Assembly (NCBI RefSeq): GCF_001649575.2
Contig: NC_051449.1
Coordinates: forward strand, 20,146,295-20,210,294
Direction of reading: 5' to 3'
DNA from: Kryptolebias marmoratus
Lineage: Eukaryota; Chordata; Actinopteri; Cyprinodontiformes; Rivulidae
Length of the DNA: 64,000 nt
Part shown: piece after piece, positions 1-13,076 of the stretch
Layout: each line of letters starts with the position of its first letter
Position numbering within the stretch: position 1 is the first letter of the stretch
Program-made: the position numbers and the translations under genes
Notes under the pieces: generated by a model
Told to the model about the DNA's origin: nothing
The model's input: only the letters and a program-made list of their open reading frames with translations
Database searches by the model: none

Positions 1-264
1 TATGAATGGTTGAAATAGCTGAAAAATTGCGGAACGAGTTAGATGCCGAAAAACGTACGGAATAGTGAAAGAAGAATAATAGATAAGAAAGAGAAACAGG
101 AAAACAATGGTGTGAATGCTTAATAGCATTCACACAATTAAAATGAAACCTTAAGAACATTGTAGAAACGTGGTACTGCTGTGGGCAGGAATGACCTCCT
201 GTTCAGCTCCTAATAACAGCAAAGCTAGAAAAGCCTCTAACAAAACCTACTTTATTATCTTTAT

Positions 265-485
265 TATTGACCTTCGCAAAACGAAAAAGGGCTTTAACTT
301 TTACAGAAATTGAGCTAAAATATGATGTGATGATAGCTGAAACTTATTACCAAAACATACTTTGAGCGCTAACAGATCGTGCAAGACGTTGATATATGAG
401 GTTGTGCGTAACGTTATTCTCAAGATTTAACCAAAAAAGCTCCAACTCGGTTATTTCCCAACATAAGATGATCTTAGCATGAAAT
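265..485 (+). repeat. Family A interspersed repeat, 3' part
   Basis: Contains the family phrases GAGCTAAAATATGATGTG, TTTGAGCGCTAACAGATCGT and AAGATGATCTTAGCAT, shared in order with copies at 6846, 15690, 17388, 19008, 36045 and 62521. Type of element unknown; I see no coding capacity. Confidence 0.75.
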
Positions 486-3400
486 TTTTTATTTTTATTT
501 TAATCAGTGTAGTTTTTAGAAGATGTGTTGTATTTTATATTTATCTGTGCATTAGTTTAGTTTCTAAAGTAAATAAGTGACCACATGCGCGCGGATCGCC
601 GTTGAACAGAACAGACTGCACGTGCATGAGATTTTAGATTGTGAAAATATTGCTTTCCTAAAACAATTGTCCCCTTCACATTCAAGATAAGCTGATTGGT
701 TTTGCACTATGCCACAAAGCAGGTCGAGTCAACCGCCTGTCCATCATTTGATTCATAAACAATGCACATTTTATTTGCTTGAAGGATTCAGAGTATATCA
801 CATTCAAAAGGAGGTGAGGTTCTCTTCAAATTTCATCTTTTATTTGAGAGAGAATGTATTGTTGAAAATAATTGTTTTTGTCTGCAGAAGATTTAAAAAC
901 ATCTGCAAGCAAAGCTCTGTATTGACTTGAATCAGAATCTTTTACTTTGTACTCCTGCAGACAAAAAGTGTCATGTTTTCTTTGTAAGGCTTCTCACGCA
1001 GCAGAAACGGATGCATAATGCGTCTGTGTTGTAGCAGTTTGATTGGCTCGACTACAACCAGAATTAGGCAGGTTTTGTAAAGAACCTATTAGTCCCTGTC
1101 TGCATGTTATCAAGGCTTCTTACATAAAAAGAGTATTCTTGTTAAAGGCTCATTCTTAGGTGGCACCATTGTTTGAGTTAAACAAATGGTTGGCACTGTT
1201 AAGTCTTTATTTCACACAGGTTTAGTCCATAAATTTCACTTTTGTGGACGAAACTAATCATAAAATGTTCTTTGAAAGGAAAGGTTCGCTTCATCTAAGG
1301 CGCAGATCAGTCGTACACTAATTGAAAAGCCACTGATTCTTCTTTACCTTACATGCTGAGGCTTCTTTTAGCAAAATGCTGAACCACAAATTCCCCCCCG
1401 ATGTTGTGTCGTGACACAGCTGCCTCTCTCGCTTGCAGAGTGAATGATGCTACTGTCATCATTTTTACCTGTGAGCATGTACAAAATATTGGGTGCCTGG
1501 TTTCCCACACACACACACACACATTTTGGTATGGATAAATAGTAAATAACCCACATTTACTTCACAGTTTTCAGTCAGTCTCCATCCAACACATAATCAT
1601 ACTCCTATGAGTGCATCAGAGTCAAAGGCAAACACCCTCTGAACCACTGACCTTTTAATTGACAAACAACTGCTCTTCTCCTGAGAACCAGAACTACTGT
1701 ATGGTGGATGGTTCCGTTTTTGTCACTTAGGTGCTTTGTAGCCAACCAGACGGCCATGTGGGATTTCATAGGGTGAGCATAATACTTTAACAACTATAGA
1801 ATGAAGGAGAATTTTGTGTAGACGGATGTAATAACTTATTCTTTACAAAAAGTGTTTATAAGGGGCCATTTTCAGTCCTCATAAACAATTCAAGTAGTTT
1901 GCCTGTTCTTTTGTTTTGTTTTCACACTGGCAGTACTGTGGCTGTTTGAGGACTGGTTGTTGTGTCTGCTTTAGTAGGAACTTTCTTAGGCCGTTCGTGT
2001 ACACAACAACACAACTGTTTTCTCTGACTCCAAACTTTTTCGAATTCAGGACTCAGAGTGGAAGTTTTTGGAAACCTTGTCACAACCCTGGCCATACCTG
2101 TAACGTTCCTACATGTCTTTTGTATTTTCTTGTCCTTTCTAAAGCAACTTTGCGGTGTAATTATTGCTTTCCTCGCCGACTGACAGTATCTGTTCCAGCT
2201 TCATGACGGAAAACTCACAAAAGTTTGGATGAACTACATAAATTTGAGGGGCACAGCTTGTTATGAAGCCTTTAGGTACAACTGTTTTGACATGAGTTCA
2301 TTTCACAGTGGTCTAATGGTTGCACTGCCGGTGCAGGAATGTGGGCTGGTGCAATGATCTGAAGGCAGAGACAGGTTGTAAGCAAAGTTTCAACACTCTA
2401 ATGGTGGTGATGTAACGAGTCACTCCATAGTCGGACAAGAAGGGGTAAATGATGTCCCTGTGAGTGGAGGTGACACTCATAAATCATCCAGCTACACTGA
2501 ATCATCAATAAAAAGAAGCAACTGAGCTCTTTTGTTGTTGTGTCAGAACCATTTGCTCATCATTCCACTTCACTAACATGGGTCCTGCTCTCTGTTACTC
2601 TAACTTGACTTCAGACACCAATAATGTCTTCTGTAGTTCTCAGATGAGTGTGTGCACTCATCCACATAAAAAAATAAAATAAATCAAAATAAAGTGAGAC
2701 ACATTCACACTCGGCTGATCCCAGCATCCCCAGAGCTGTCGACACGAATTCACAAGTTCGCCTTTTGAGTCACATCGAGTGGCCTTTTCCTCCAAAATGA
2801 GTCACAAGTTGTGAAGGACTGCAGCTCTAAGAAAAAAGTGTGTGCCAACATCCTTTCTAGTGATTCAGTTTTTGCATTATTTTTTTTTTCATAAACTGAG
2901 GATGAAAGGCACTTTCTACCTGTGGCTTGTAGCAGATTAACAAGTAAGTTTTTATCATGTTACTGACACTGCTAAACCATTTTCATATGGTTTAAGCTAT
3001 CATTATCTACTATCTATTATTTATCATTAATTCAGGTAAGTAAATTATATGATATCTTGACAAAGCAGCTCCGCTATGAGCATTTAAAAGAACAAAATCA
3101 TTCCAACCAATGACAGACTGTCTAATGTTCACACTTGATACTTCCTAAAACACTAACAACTAAGCACAGCTGCCCGGGGTAAGTTAAAAGTAAATAAAAC
3201 ACTGCATATGTATACGTAATACATAAAGAAAGTAGGTTTGATCAACTCAGAAATGTCATTTGAACTCTTAAGATTGATTCAAATTGCAACATAAAATCTT
3301 AATATCAAGTCTGAAACGAGAACCTTGAGTTCAAAGGTTTAAAAACAAATATTGTTTTGTCTATGGAGTCTGTCCTGGGAAAATTATCTGCATTTTATCC

Positions 3401-6289
3401 TCTGAAATGCAAACCATTTTCTCTTGTAGGTGTTGAGCAGTAAAACGTCAAGTGCATATGGGGGAGGGGGGGGGGGGTAATCTACAGCAGATGTGGGCAA
3501 GAGGCTGAGTGATGCTTTTTACCCGACACATTAATCCTTCCTCCTTTCTCTGGAACTTTGTGTGTCCCCACACACACTAATCTGAGATAATAGCTGAATT
3601 GGAGCTGCAGACTTCTTAATGATCACTTAGGGCAAGCGGGCTCGGAGACATGCATGCACATAGGAGTGGGCCGGCAAGCTGGGAAACAAACAGCCACAGA
3701 TGAACACATGTACACATGCTGATGAGACGTTACTAGGGCCACGGCGAAGCTGTTAGACGGTGGCAACGGGAAGCTGGCACAACAGTGAAACCTAGGCAAA
3801 AATATCCAATCAGTGTCACGTTGTCAATACATAAAACATTTAGCAGTCTGGCAGAGAGATATGTTTATGGTATGTATCTTTGCCTTTCTTCTTTAACCTT
3901 TGTAATACTCGGTTACTGATATACTAGTATTAACAACAATTGTTTTTTTTCTTTTGCAGTGATTGTATATACTTTTGGAACATTTGTCACTAATTTGTAA
4001 AGTTGCTTGACAAGTCTGGTTTTGGAATATCCAGATCTGGACGAAAGATTTCTGACTTTAACGTAAAATATAAAAGAGACTTTTGTCCTCTACAATGCAC
4101 AACACACACAAGTATTAACTCAAAGCCATGGGGTCACCAAAGTGCTTTGTGAGGTTGAGGGTCAATTCTGCCAAACTGTACCTCCTCTTTGTAACCAGCA
4201 GCTGCCATTTCGGACCAAGCTATTACCATTTTTGTCCAACGTGGCTGATATTTTGTATCAACTACTGCCAAACTGTTACCATTTTGCACCCATAAACTTA
4301 TCATATGAACACATCCTTGTGCATACAACTTTGAACACACTGCAAGTATCTTTGTGACCAACCTTGCACAGGAGCCAGCTCCAATTATTTTGCTTAATGG
4401 CTCCGTCACGGTGCATGAAATACGCACATGTCAGGCGCTTACTCTCAACATTGCAGGTGTACCGAAGCAGATGCTTGTTTGAAACACAGAAACAGCACAA
4501 CCTGACCTACTTTTATTTTCAGGCAAATATATTAAATTTGTCATGATTTGAAAAGGACTGAAATTTTATATTCCTTCTGTCCTCTGTATGAAGCAGACTA
4601 AAGTTGGTACGCAGGAGGCAGAGGTGGGTACCAAGAGACCTGTGGCAGAAGGTTTCTTTTCAAAAGTATGAGAATGAGATGACCAAATCTGCAAAGGTGT
4701 GGTTGACCTGGAACCACTAAAAACTGCAGACAACTAGTTCTGTTGCAGTATTTTTTCCACTCCATGTGTCCAAACAATGTCTGAGTTTATTATTTTTTTT
4801 GTTAAGCCACTAAACAGACGTAAGAATTATAGGAAGCATAAAAGCAACACCTGTATTCAAAGGATGAACCAGTGCTTACTACATAACAGACAACTTAGCA
4901 AAGAACCAGATTTAAATTGTATCTTCAGGTACTTTGTTACCAGCAACATATCTCTAGGAAAAAATCTTTTCTTTTTGCATACACAAAAATGCCAACAATA
5001 CCGCAGTTTGAAAGCCATAAAAAAGCATTTTTGTACCAATAAAGGGATTCCCAAGAAGCCATTACCCTATCAATTTTTTCACAGCACTGTAAGACTGAAA
5101 AATCAGTCCCAAAGGCATCACCGTCCTCGGGCTGTACCAGGAAATGTAATGCTCCAGTCAGTTTTGTGTAAAAAACACTTCTTCACCCACAATCAGAACG
5201 AGAAAAGAAGAAATATTGATTAAAAGCTGACGCTACCCTCTGTACACAAGGGAAAATGTGCAAAATCACAGCAATATCCCTTAAGTTCTTATCTCCTTGA
5301 TAAAGTGCAAAGTGTTTACCAACTCCGTAGTTTCTCAGCAGCAGCAGATTTTCAGTTTCTTGGTCAAACGAAAAAGATAAAAAGACACAAACAACAGAAA
5401 TTCTGTCTGTTTCAATCGATCCAAGTTTTGGAATTGCTAAATTTTCTGTCTAAAATTAGGTTTTATCAGAGCATAGATAAAAAAGCTCTACAGAGCCATG
5501 AGGCTAAAATAAAATGACAGAACATTAACTGGCCAAATGGAAAACATGCGTCACTGTGTGGAGAGATAAAAGAGATGAACAGTTGTTAACAGCAGATTAT
5601 GCAGAGAATTTGACAGGAACACAAACAACCTCCACAACACACCCAGCGGGGTGAAATAACTTCTTCTCTCACTCTCTATCAAGTCAACTTCCTGGGGTAG
5701 CGGGGGGGACTACATCAACATTCTGACAACTTTTCTCTGCTGTCAAAACATTATGAAAACAGTTGAGAAAAAACACAGACACTGTATGAGAAGACACATC
5801 CGCATATCCCAAGACTTGTTTTTAACTCTGTAATAAACAAACACAACAGGTTCTTTATCCTGAAACCAGTACAGCACACAGGACCTGTGCTTCTATTTTT
5901 CTGCTCGCATACAACTACAACCCCAAATCATCACAGAAAATGGACGCCAAAACAAAACAGTTATCCCTAATTTAAATGGACATTTTTATTTTATTTTTTT
6001 TGCACTGAAGTATAAATCCAAAATATTTTATGCCTGTCCTGTCTGAACTCCTAAAAAACTCAGACAGGAGCAATTTAGACCTCGTGATGAACTAAATAAC
6101 GTTAACAACAACAGCAACAAGAATGATACCATTATTATAAATGAACTTATTTATGGTAGATATTATGAATGTTAGGTTATCTCAATCAGGTGGTTTTAAG
6201 AGGTGGCTTCATGGGGCTCAGAGGCAGCAGGGATGCAAATGCTGTTTAATAAACACTTACACCACCATCAATTTCACATTACATGTTTT
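486..6289. other. Presumed lrp8 intron 2, no gene seen
   Basis: No ORF with protein-like features on either strand; the longest (4777-5223) is a chance opening. Minor features are a (CA)n tract near 1506-1522 and a G-run at 3460-3477. No class A repeat exon pattern was found. Confidence 0.5.
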
Positions 6290-6291
6290 AT

Positions 6292-6385
6292 TTTACAGAT
6301 AATTCTGTGTCTATAGCCGTAGTAGCAGCAAGTTGTAGCACATCTGGTGTGGCTTAGGGCACTTCTGGCAGGATTGTCATAGTAT
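6292..6385 (+). repeat. Family B interspersed repeat fragment
   Basis: Short match (CTATAGCCGTAGTAGCAGCA, then GGGCACTTCTGGCAGGAT) to the family seen at full length near 39050-39400 and 61780-62105. Confidence 0.45.
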
Positions 6386-6459
6386 TTTGAACAAAATAAC
6401 TGTGATTGTGTACTGTGTAATGAATACAAAGTTGACTATAATATAAAAGTTTGAATACC

Positions 6460-6600
6460 CGCAACCCTTAATGCTGAGTGTCAAGCAGGGTGGCAATGGG
6501 TGGCCCATTTTTACAGTCTTTGGTATGACCCAGCCGGGGATTGAATCCACGACCTCCCAGTTTCAGGGCGGACACTCTACCACTAGGCCACTGGCTGAAA
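6460..6600 (-). repeat. tRNA-derived SINE, 5' part
   Basis: Read on the minus strand it has a tRNA-like head with box A TGGCCTAGTGG (6590-6580) and box B GGATTCAATCC (6548-6538), 31 nt apart, followed by a tRNA-unrelated body that ends near 6460. The box B first half is slightly changed and no cloverleaf acceptor pairing is apparent, so it is a SINE rather than a tRNA gene. The same head is widespread in teleosts. Confidence 0.85.
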
Positions 6601-6683
6601 CAAACAGTTTTTATAAATTAAGGCCAATCAAGAACATATCTACAAGTGTTAAAATATAATTATGGGCAATCATATAACTGCAT

Positions 6684-6836
6684 CTGTGTGTGTGCATGTC
6701 TGTGTGTGTGTTGGTGTGTGTGTGTGTGTGTGTGTGTTGGTGTGTGTGTTGGTGTGTGTGTGTGTGTGTGTGTTGGTGTGTGTGTTGGTGTGTGTGTGTG
6801 TATGTGTGTTGGTGTGTGTGTGTGTGTGTGTTTGTT
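6684..6836. repeat. Compound (GT)n / GTGTTG minisatellite
   Basis: A 150-bp tract of (GT)n blocks punctuated at intervals by TTG: GTGTGTGTTGGTGTGTG recurs several times. It directly precedes a family A repeat, as (GT)n does at other copies. Confidence 0.9.
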
Positions 6837-6845
6837 TGACAGCTG

Positions 6846-7275
6846 GCAAAATATTTAATCAGCTACTGGATGGATTTTAAAACCTAAATTCTCAAAAAGT
6901 AATCATTGGATATACATCTTCAACTGATTAACTTCTGGAGCCAACCTGATCCGAGACGCCTGCCACGGCGGATCAAACTTTAAAAAAACGCCCGCAGAAA
7001 TGGCTTTAACTCGGCCACTTTTACAAACATTGAGGTAAAATCTGTTGTGGTGGTAGTTGAGAGTCATCTACAACACCTACGCTGAGTGGTAACAGGTCAC
7101 ATGAGATTTCAAGATATGGCGTGAGATTCTGTGTTACGTCAGTTTCAGGATTTTACCAAAAATGGTTACAACTTTGTCAGAGTTTAACCTGGAAAGATAA
7201 TGTTTGTTTAAAATTTTGGTGTGATATATGGCGGGTGATGTGCATTCCTTTAGGAAATGCTAGGTTTTTATGAAA
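6846..7275 (+). repeat. Family A interspersed repeat, near full length
   Basis: Runs from GCAAAATATTTAATCAG through the 'gagttgagagtcat' core to GGCGGGTGATGTGCATTCCT and AAATGCTAGG, the typical 3' end. Diverged from the other copies; no ORF. Confidence 0.8.
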
Positions 7276-9540
7276 CCCCACTTCAAAATGGTCCAAATAT
7301 TCTTTTAAAATGTGAAAGAAGAATGAAACTAAATAAAGCCTTAAACTCGTCATTACTTGGCATCCTCAGTAACGTCTTTTAATTGCTTTTTTTCAATCGA
7401 GTTTGTAGATTTCACTACTCAAAACTACACCCTCTTCTATAATCAGAAGGCATTATTTTGCAAAAAAGGTGCCGTGAACTGCACTGATAGGATGAAGTCT
7501 GCATAGCTCAAATACATTATTTCAAAAGAAAGGGCACATAGCTACCAGTGCTCCAAAACTCACCGTTAATAGAATCAAAGTCTTAATGTATCAGTGATTT
7601 TCTTTGTGGATTTATTATTTAATTTTAAAACAATCTGTTGTTTTAAAAAAGAAATGAGTGCCGCAGGAGGTAAAAGGTTGCAGTGATTTACGACAGCAAT
7701 ATTAAAAAGATAAAACCAAGAAAATGTTATTTTTCCTCCATTTGTTTTTTTAATTAGGAAAAGGTTAAAGTGTAAAATGCAAAACATAAGCAACAAATGA
7801 ATGACTGCTGTGCAGTCACGTTCCTTAAACTGAGGGAAATGCTTGAAGCGCTTTAAAGCAAAACCTAAAGATAGGGAATAAAGTCAGAACACTGATTGCT
7901 GCAGTTGGAAGCAATATTAAATTAAACAAATAAGTAATAAATGTGTTTTCAGACCAGTGGCTTCAAGTGTAGCAGAGGTGGATGCATCAACTGAGAGGCT
8001 GTGGCTTAAAAACCAAACAATGTCAACAAGAGGATTGTTTTAATGAACTTAGCTTCAAAAGTCACCTGAGTGCAAACAAAAAAAGTTTAAGAAAAGAAAA
8101 GAAAAGGAAAGGAGGCACAGTTTGGTGCTGACTCTGCACACTGCAGGAAAACAGAGGGAAGACTTTGAGCTCTGCGTGGAGAAGTGAAGTGCCTCCCAGC
8201 AGGTATGAATGTTAAATTCATGAATGCGGGATCATGTCGATCATTATCACATCCAGGGATGAGAAGAAAGTCAAGCGGACATTCTGGACTTTGAAGGTAA
8301 GACAGATAGATGGAAAGTGGGTGATATGCTTCTGTAATCAGGAGGAGGATTAGACGGCGCCTCCGTGTCAAAGAGTTGGCACAAATCTGACTTCAAGAAT
8401 TCAAAGGAGGAATCTTTTGCAGCTTTTCAGCTCTGAAAAAGGAAAGAGGCAGAGTGGCTTTGAATCCCATCCTTACTGGAACAGTTAGGTAAACAGAGGG
8501 AAAATACATTACACTCAATTTCCTTCTCACAGAAATGGAAAGCTCTTTGAATTAATTCATTCGGATTTACTTATGGATCCCATAATCATGGATATGGCCC
8601 ATGCTTGCTTCCTGGCATGCTCATGAGTGGAATTATACATGTACGAATGTATGGGGGCGAACATGAGCGACTGGTCAGTGGGGAAAAGCGTTCAGATGAT
8701 GGGGGATGGTGGGGCGATGAAGAGATGGGAACACAGTCTGGTGGTATCACTAGTGGGGGATGGGGTCAAGGGAAACAGGGTGGAGGATGGAGGTGCATCG
8801 CTGCTATACCACCAGAGCAGGAACTATCAGCGTTTTAAGAGCGTAACGCTTGTCCCGTGGTTCGGCTACCAGCTCCAGTCAGGTCAGAAATTAGGTGATA
8901 CAGGAATGAGAAATAAAGGGCTGCACCAAAGGTTTCATCCTGTCAGCATATTTCACGACCACGGTCTGCTGAGCACACTCACTCATTGGGTTCTGTGGCT
9001 TCACATTGTGCTGGAGAATAATTTATTGACAACATAAGAAGGACTAAAACATGAGCTTAGAAAACTAATCTATCTACCTAACGAAACCACAACTGCTCTG
9101 TAGTGAACAAACTGTGTGTAACCGGCCATTACAACATTACAACTAGGTGCAAATGAAGAGAAAAACATTATGTTGTTATAATGGAAGCACACTCTAGCCA
9201 GGGGATAGTAAATACACATCAGGATGTCTTTGAAGCTGATTTGTTGACAATGACAAGAAAAAACTAATTTGGGCAGGCCGACCTGTTGTGCTGTCCAACA
9301 CACAAACTGATGATGCTCTAAAGTGGTCGGTAATGGCAGACCCTGTTCACACATCCGCATTTTTCCACTGGAAATTGACAACAATGAGGAGCAATGTAAT
9401 TGAATAATTGAGTTGTTAAAATGGCACAGTCCAAGAGCGAGATCTCTTGAATTGTAACTCTTTGTTCTTGTTCCAAACAAAAACATAGGTATCTTTATTT
9501 CCACTCATTTTCAATGAACGCAGCACTAAGATGTAAACGA
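7276..9540. other. Presumed intron, nothing recognised
   Basis: AT-rich single-copy-looking sequence. Short ORFs in it (for example 8627-9037 and 9070-9504) have no protein-family features. Confidence 0.5.
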
Positions 9541-9546
9541 AAATAT

Positions 9547-9705
9547 TATGATGCTCCTGCAGAAAATGCCTCAGTCTGCACAGACGGCACTACAGCTAAC
9601 TGTTGCTACTATTTGTGCTTGCAAATAACGTCTGCAAAACGTCTGATGATGTAAATGTTTATAAATTTGCATTTGAAATAACAGTTATAAATGTATATAT
9701 ATTAA
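9547..9705 (+). repeat. Family B interspersed repeat fragment
   Basis: Contains TATGATGCTCCTGCAGAAAATG and TGTGCTTGCAAATAAC, shared with the copies at 57940 and 61780. Confidence 0.6.
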
Positions 9706-10012
9706 ATAGACTTCTTACAGGAGTTTAAAACACAACACCGCTATAGATTTTTCCTGTCTGCTTGAGTCACAGCTGTGGCAGAGATGAGTTTACCTGTCAT
9801 CTCCATGCTTCTGGTTTCTGTCAAAAATGGTTTCCTGAAAGGGAACAAAAAACAAACAACCACAAGCTGAGGCCGATCGGCCTGGAGGGCCGTCATCCAC
9901 CATCAAAAGTGCCTGCTATGGCAGAGCTGCATCATGCAGCAATGAAAGAACGTAGCCTGATCCGATAAATTACATTTGCTTTCACATTACATGAATAGTC
10001 AGCTGCATGTAA

Positions 10013-10425
10013 CCCCGTGTGAGGACAACATGGCACCAGGATGGATTACAGGAAGAAGACAGGCTGGTGGGGACAGTGTGATGGGGGCCCTGCCAGTCAC
10101 TTAGATGTTACTTCGACATGTATCAGCACAAACGTTGTTGCTGACCAGCTCTACCCCACTGTAGAAATGATATCCCCTGATGGCTTTCGGACTTTTTCTG
10201 CAGGATAATGGGCCGTGTCACACTGTAGGAACAAGTCAGGTTGGTTAGAGGGACAAACACGATTAAGGTGGTGATTATGACTTCAAATTCTCCAGACCTA
10301 AATGGGCTTTAATGTCTGCAGGATGTGCGAAACAACTTAAAACTTTCAGGTCTTAAAGGATCTCCTATCGACGGCTTGACCTTCAGAGGTCTAGAGGGGT
10401 CATTGTCGTTTGAGGGCTTAAAATT
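10013..10425 (+). pseudogene. Decayed Tc1/mariner-like transposase fragment
   Basis: Frames broken by stops and shifts still show transposase landmarks in order: a PDGF-TF segment, a decayed Q-DN-PCH-like segment, SNSPDLN (around 10284-10305) and an FRGLEGS-like C-terminal segment near 10385. The SPDLNP region is the signature before the last catalytic acid in Tc1 enzymes. No terminal inverted repeats were found, so only the 3' half of a dead copy is present. Confidence 0.7.
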
Positions 10426-12399
10426 AAGCAGGTTGTGGAAATCCTACATCTAATTGGTGTATGTACAGGAAAGGGGGCTGAAGAGCTCTTCATTGGTAGA
10501 ACACAAAACAAAACCTGCAAGAAATTCACAGAATGCAAGAGCAAACGTAACATCCTTAGCTTATTAACAGTCTACGTCTGCAAGGACACCAACTCAGAAA
10601 TGGATTTTTCTTTGCTGAGACTCTGAGTCTGCCTGCCCACGTGGATGCAGCAACCCACGCATGGAGAGGAAATGGACACAGAGTGAAGGCCAGTCTCTAA
10701 TATAATGCACTGTATTGCTTGACTGTCACAGTCATCAAATGGTGGCTAGACTCATCGAAGTTAAAAAGCTTTAGGGAGTGATTTTTACTCAAACCCTAAA
10801 TGTGTCAGAAGCTCCTCTTGATGACAAACACACCAGTGGTCATAAAACCTTGCAAACAATTTTCTGTTTGATTCATAAAAGAAAAAGAGATGCTATAAAG
10901 CCCAGGGAAGTAATGGTTTTCTACAAACAATCAGGCTTTGTTTTTTTGTGCACGAGAAGCAGTGACACATGAATGTTTTAGAAGCAAAGATGCTCCAAAT
11001 GACCTGCTTTCATTTGCATGCCTGAGGACACACACGCAGGAATCCAATGGCAACACCTCCAGACGTCCATAGGAGCCAAAGCGTGGTTGTATACAGCATG
11101 ACAGGTCTGAGTGTGTGGGAGTTTTGGAGACGCAGGAGCAGAAACGAGCACAAACAGATATAGGTATGAGGAGAAAAAAGAAAGCCTAGCGCGTGCACGC
11201 TCCAAAGGGGAGGTGCAGAAATTCCTCCGGAGCCACAATTAACCCAGACACAAAAGAAGATAGCTGCACAGCAAGCGAGCACAGCTCTGGCACAACTTCA
11301 CTGATTTCAGCACAAGCTTTCTTCAAAAAATAGGCCAATGGCTCCCAGTCCAAAAGAAAAAAAAACCTGTAATTTTCCTGCTTGTGCACAAAACAACACG
11401 TCCATATGACACATGTTGGAGCGTTCTGCTCAGTACAAGATGCAGCACGCTGTCTGTCTGTGTGTCACCTGGACAAGCTTTTTCTTTAAAGATGATTGAG
11501 AAAAGAGTTCCAGTCAACCAACTCTAATTTCAAGAAAACACACCTATTTAGCTGGCTTTTTTTTTTTTAAAGGGATGAAATCACCAGCACACACTCTAAG
11601 CCTGAGGCAAACACACATCCTCTCGTCAGGCATGATTTCACTGAGGTCTATGTAAAATCTCCTAGCTTTTCTACCCTTCTAGAAATAAGGGTGCATTATG
11701 GATACCGAGCAAATAAAAAAGAAAAGTTCTAATGCAGTGGGAATAGCAAATCCTTCTTCATAATACTACTATGTTATGACTGGGAGCGAGAGATGATGTG
11801 TTATGTGTTTGAAGGTTATCAGCTGTTAATAAGATACAGAAACATCAATGAATGTTCTAATCTCAATCAAACAGCACAGCTCTAATGAACTCTGGATGAA
11901 AGCATGGCTTCAAGATGAGATTAATCTAGCAAGCTTCTTAAAGAGATGTCCCAGCAATTTTGAATTGTTTTCTTTTTGGGGTTTTTTTTGTGGAAATGTT
12001 ATGAACAATAAATAATCTTAACTGTTGCAGCTCTTTAAACGACTTCCGTTTGGGGAAAGAGATTTTTGTTAATGAGCTACGCAATTTTGAAGACGGAGCA
12101 AAATTGGCTTTAGAAGTGGATCAGCTTGGATTGTACTAATGAGCTAAGGATGGCTTGTCTGTGCAAACCCACTATCAAAGCAGATCACTGCTCTCTTAAA
12201 ATGAATTCAGTCGTCCACATTTCATTATGAGTCATGCAAAGATTATTCCTTCAACCTTTACATTGTCACCAATGTAGCATCCCACGTTTATTTTGGCAGA
12301 AATATTACAAAATTTCTGCTGTAAATGAGCCCAGGCTGCAGCAAAAACACTAAAGTTGGCTGCTGCTGTAACTACATAATTCTACATAAACACCCTCGA
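10426..12399. other. Presumed intron, nothing recognised
   Basis: No gene or clear repeat seen. Several overlapping minus ORFs at 10978-11517 are chance openings without family features. Confidence 0.5.
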
Positions 12400-12690
12400 A
12401 TGGCAATTTTGACTGTTATGAAAAAAGGTTTGGAAAACAGTGTTCGAATGATGAGCTATGAAATCTTTCAGACTGGAACCGTTTGAAGACGACAGCAATC
12501 CACTTCGGTGTTGGCTCGTCAGTCTTCATGTCCTTAAACTTTATTTTCCTCAAACTAAGATCATTCCAAAAGCTATCTACAATAGGTAAGATAATCATAA
12601 CTTTTACGCATAACCCCACTTCAAAATGTACAAAAAAAAACCTTGAACAAATGGAACTGTTTTTGATTAAAATAGCAGTATTGTGAGTTT
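12400..12690 (+). repeat. Family B interspersed repeat
   Basis: Contains ACGACAGCAATCCACTT, CTCGTCAGTCTTCATG, AGCTATCTACAATAGGTAAGAT and AACCCCACTTCAAAATG, which match the 39050-39400 copy in the same order. It ends about 270 bp before the lrp8 exon 2 donor. Confidence 0.75.
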
Positions 12691-12959
12691 CCCTATGTTA
12701 TTGCAAATTATCCTGTTACATACAGCTTAAGATGGGAAACAGTAAGGTAAGCTGTAGGAAAATCTAAAGCATTGAGAAGGAGGGATTAAGGGTGTTTGAA
12801 GTGATCTGATCGTCTCTTTTTTGACATTTCTCCTTCTTGTTCCAAACATCCTGTGAAATGTGTGCCACACTTCAGTCACCGCAGCTCATCTCTCACGTGT
12901 GTTAACACCGAAACACGGGTGTAATTTGCCCCCACTGCCACCTCCATTGCAACACTTAC

Positions 12960-13076
12960 GGCAGTTCTCTTCGTCGCTGTTGTCTGAGCAGTCGTCGTCG
13001 TCGTCGCACCTCCAGATGGTCGGAATACACCTTTTGTTGTTGCACTGAAACTGTCCATCCTCGCACTCATCGGTGG
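12960..13076 (-). CDS. lrp8: lrp8-like receptor, coding exon 2 (first LDLR class A repeat)
   Basis: Seen: a 117-nt open exon bounded by a pyrimidine-rich acceptor ending CCAG and a donor GTAAGT, phase 1 on both sides as is usual for class A repeat exons of the LDL-receptor family. It completes Ala23 and encodes residues 24-61. There are six cysteines (C27, C34, C39, C46, C52, C61), the motif [10 protein letters not shown], a run of five Asp before C52, and the calcium-binding SDEEN end. Known: in LRP8/VLDLR such repeats bind reelin and ApoE-lipoproteins at the cell surface. The spacing and the CIP-xx-WRCD-DDDC pattern resemble the first repeat of LRP8 more than that of VLDLR or LDLR. The next exon is not found in the 12.9 kb to the left edge, so the gene is partial here. 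Another LDL-receptor-family member cannot be excluded from one repeat. Confidence 0.85.

Noticed and set aside
2305..2390. tRNA-like sequence CAGTGGTCTAATGGTTGCAC
   Set aside because: Resembles a box A, but no box B at the right distance and no cloverleaf pairing were found.
4777..5223. 148-codon plus-strand ORF
   Set aside because: Lys/Asn/His-rich, no domain, signal peptide or splice context; expected by chance in this AT-rich DNA.
6646..6880. Cys-Val repeat ORFs
   Set aside because: Translation of the (GT)n minisatellite.
8087..9504. Cluster of 77-144-codon ORFs
   Set aside because: Different strands and frames, no splice context, no recognisable motifs.
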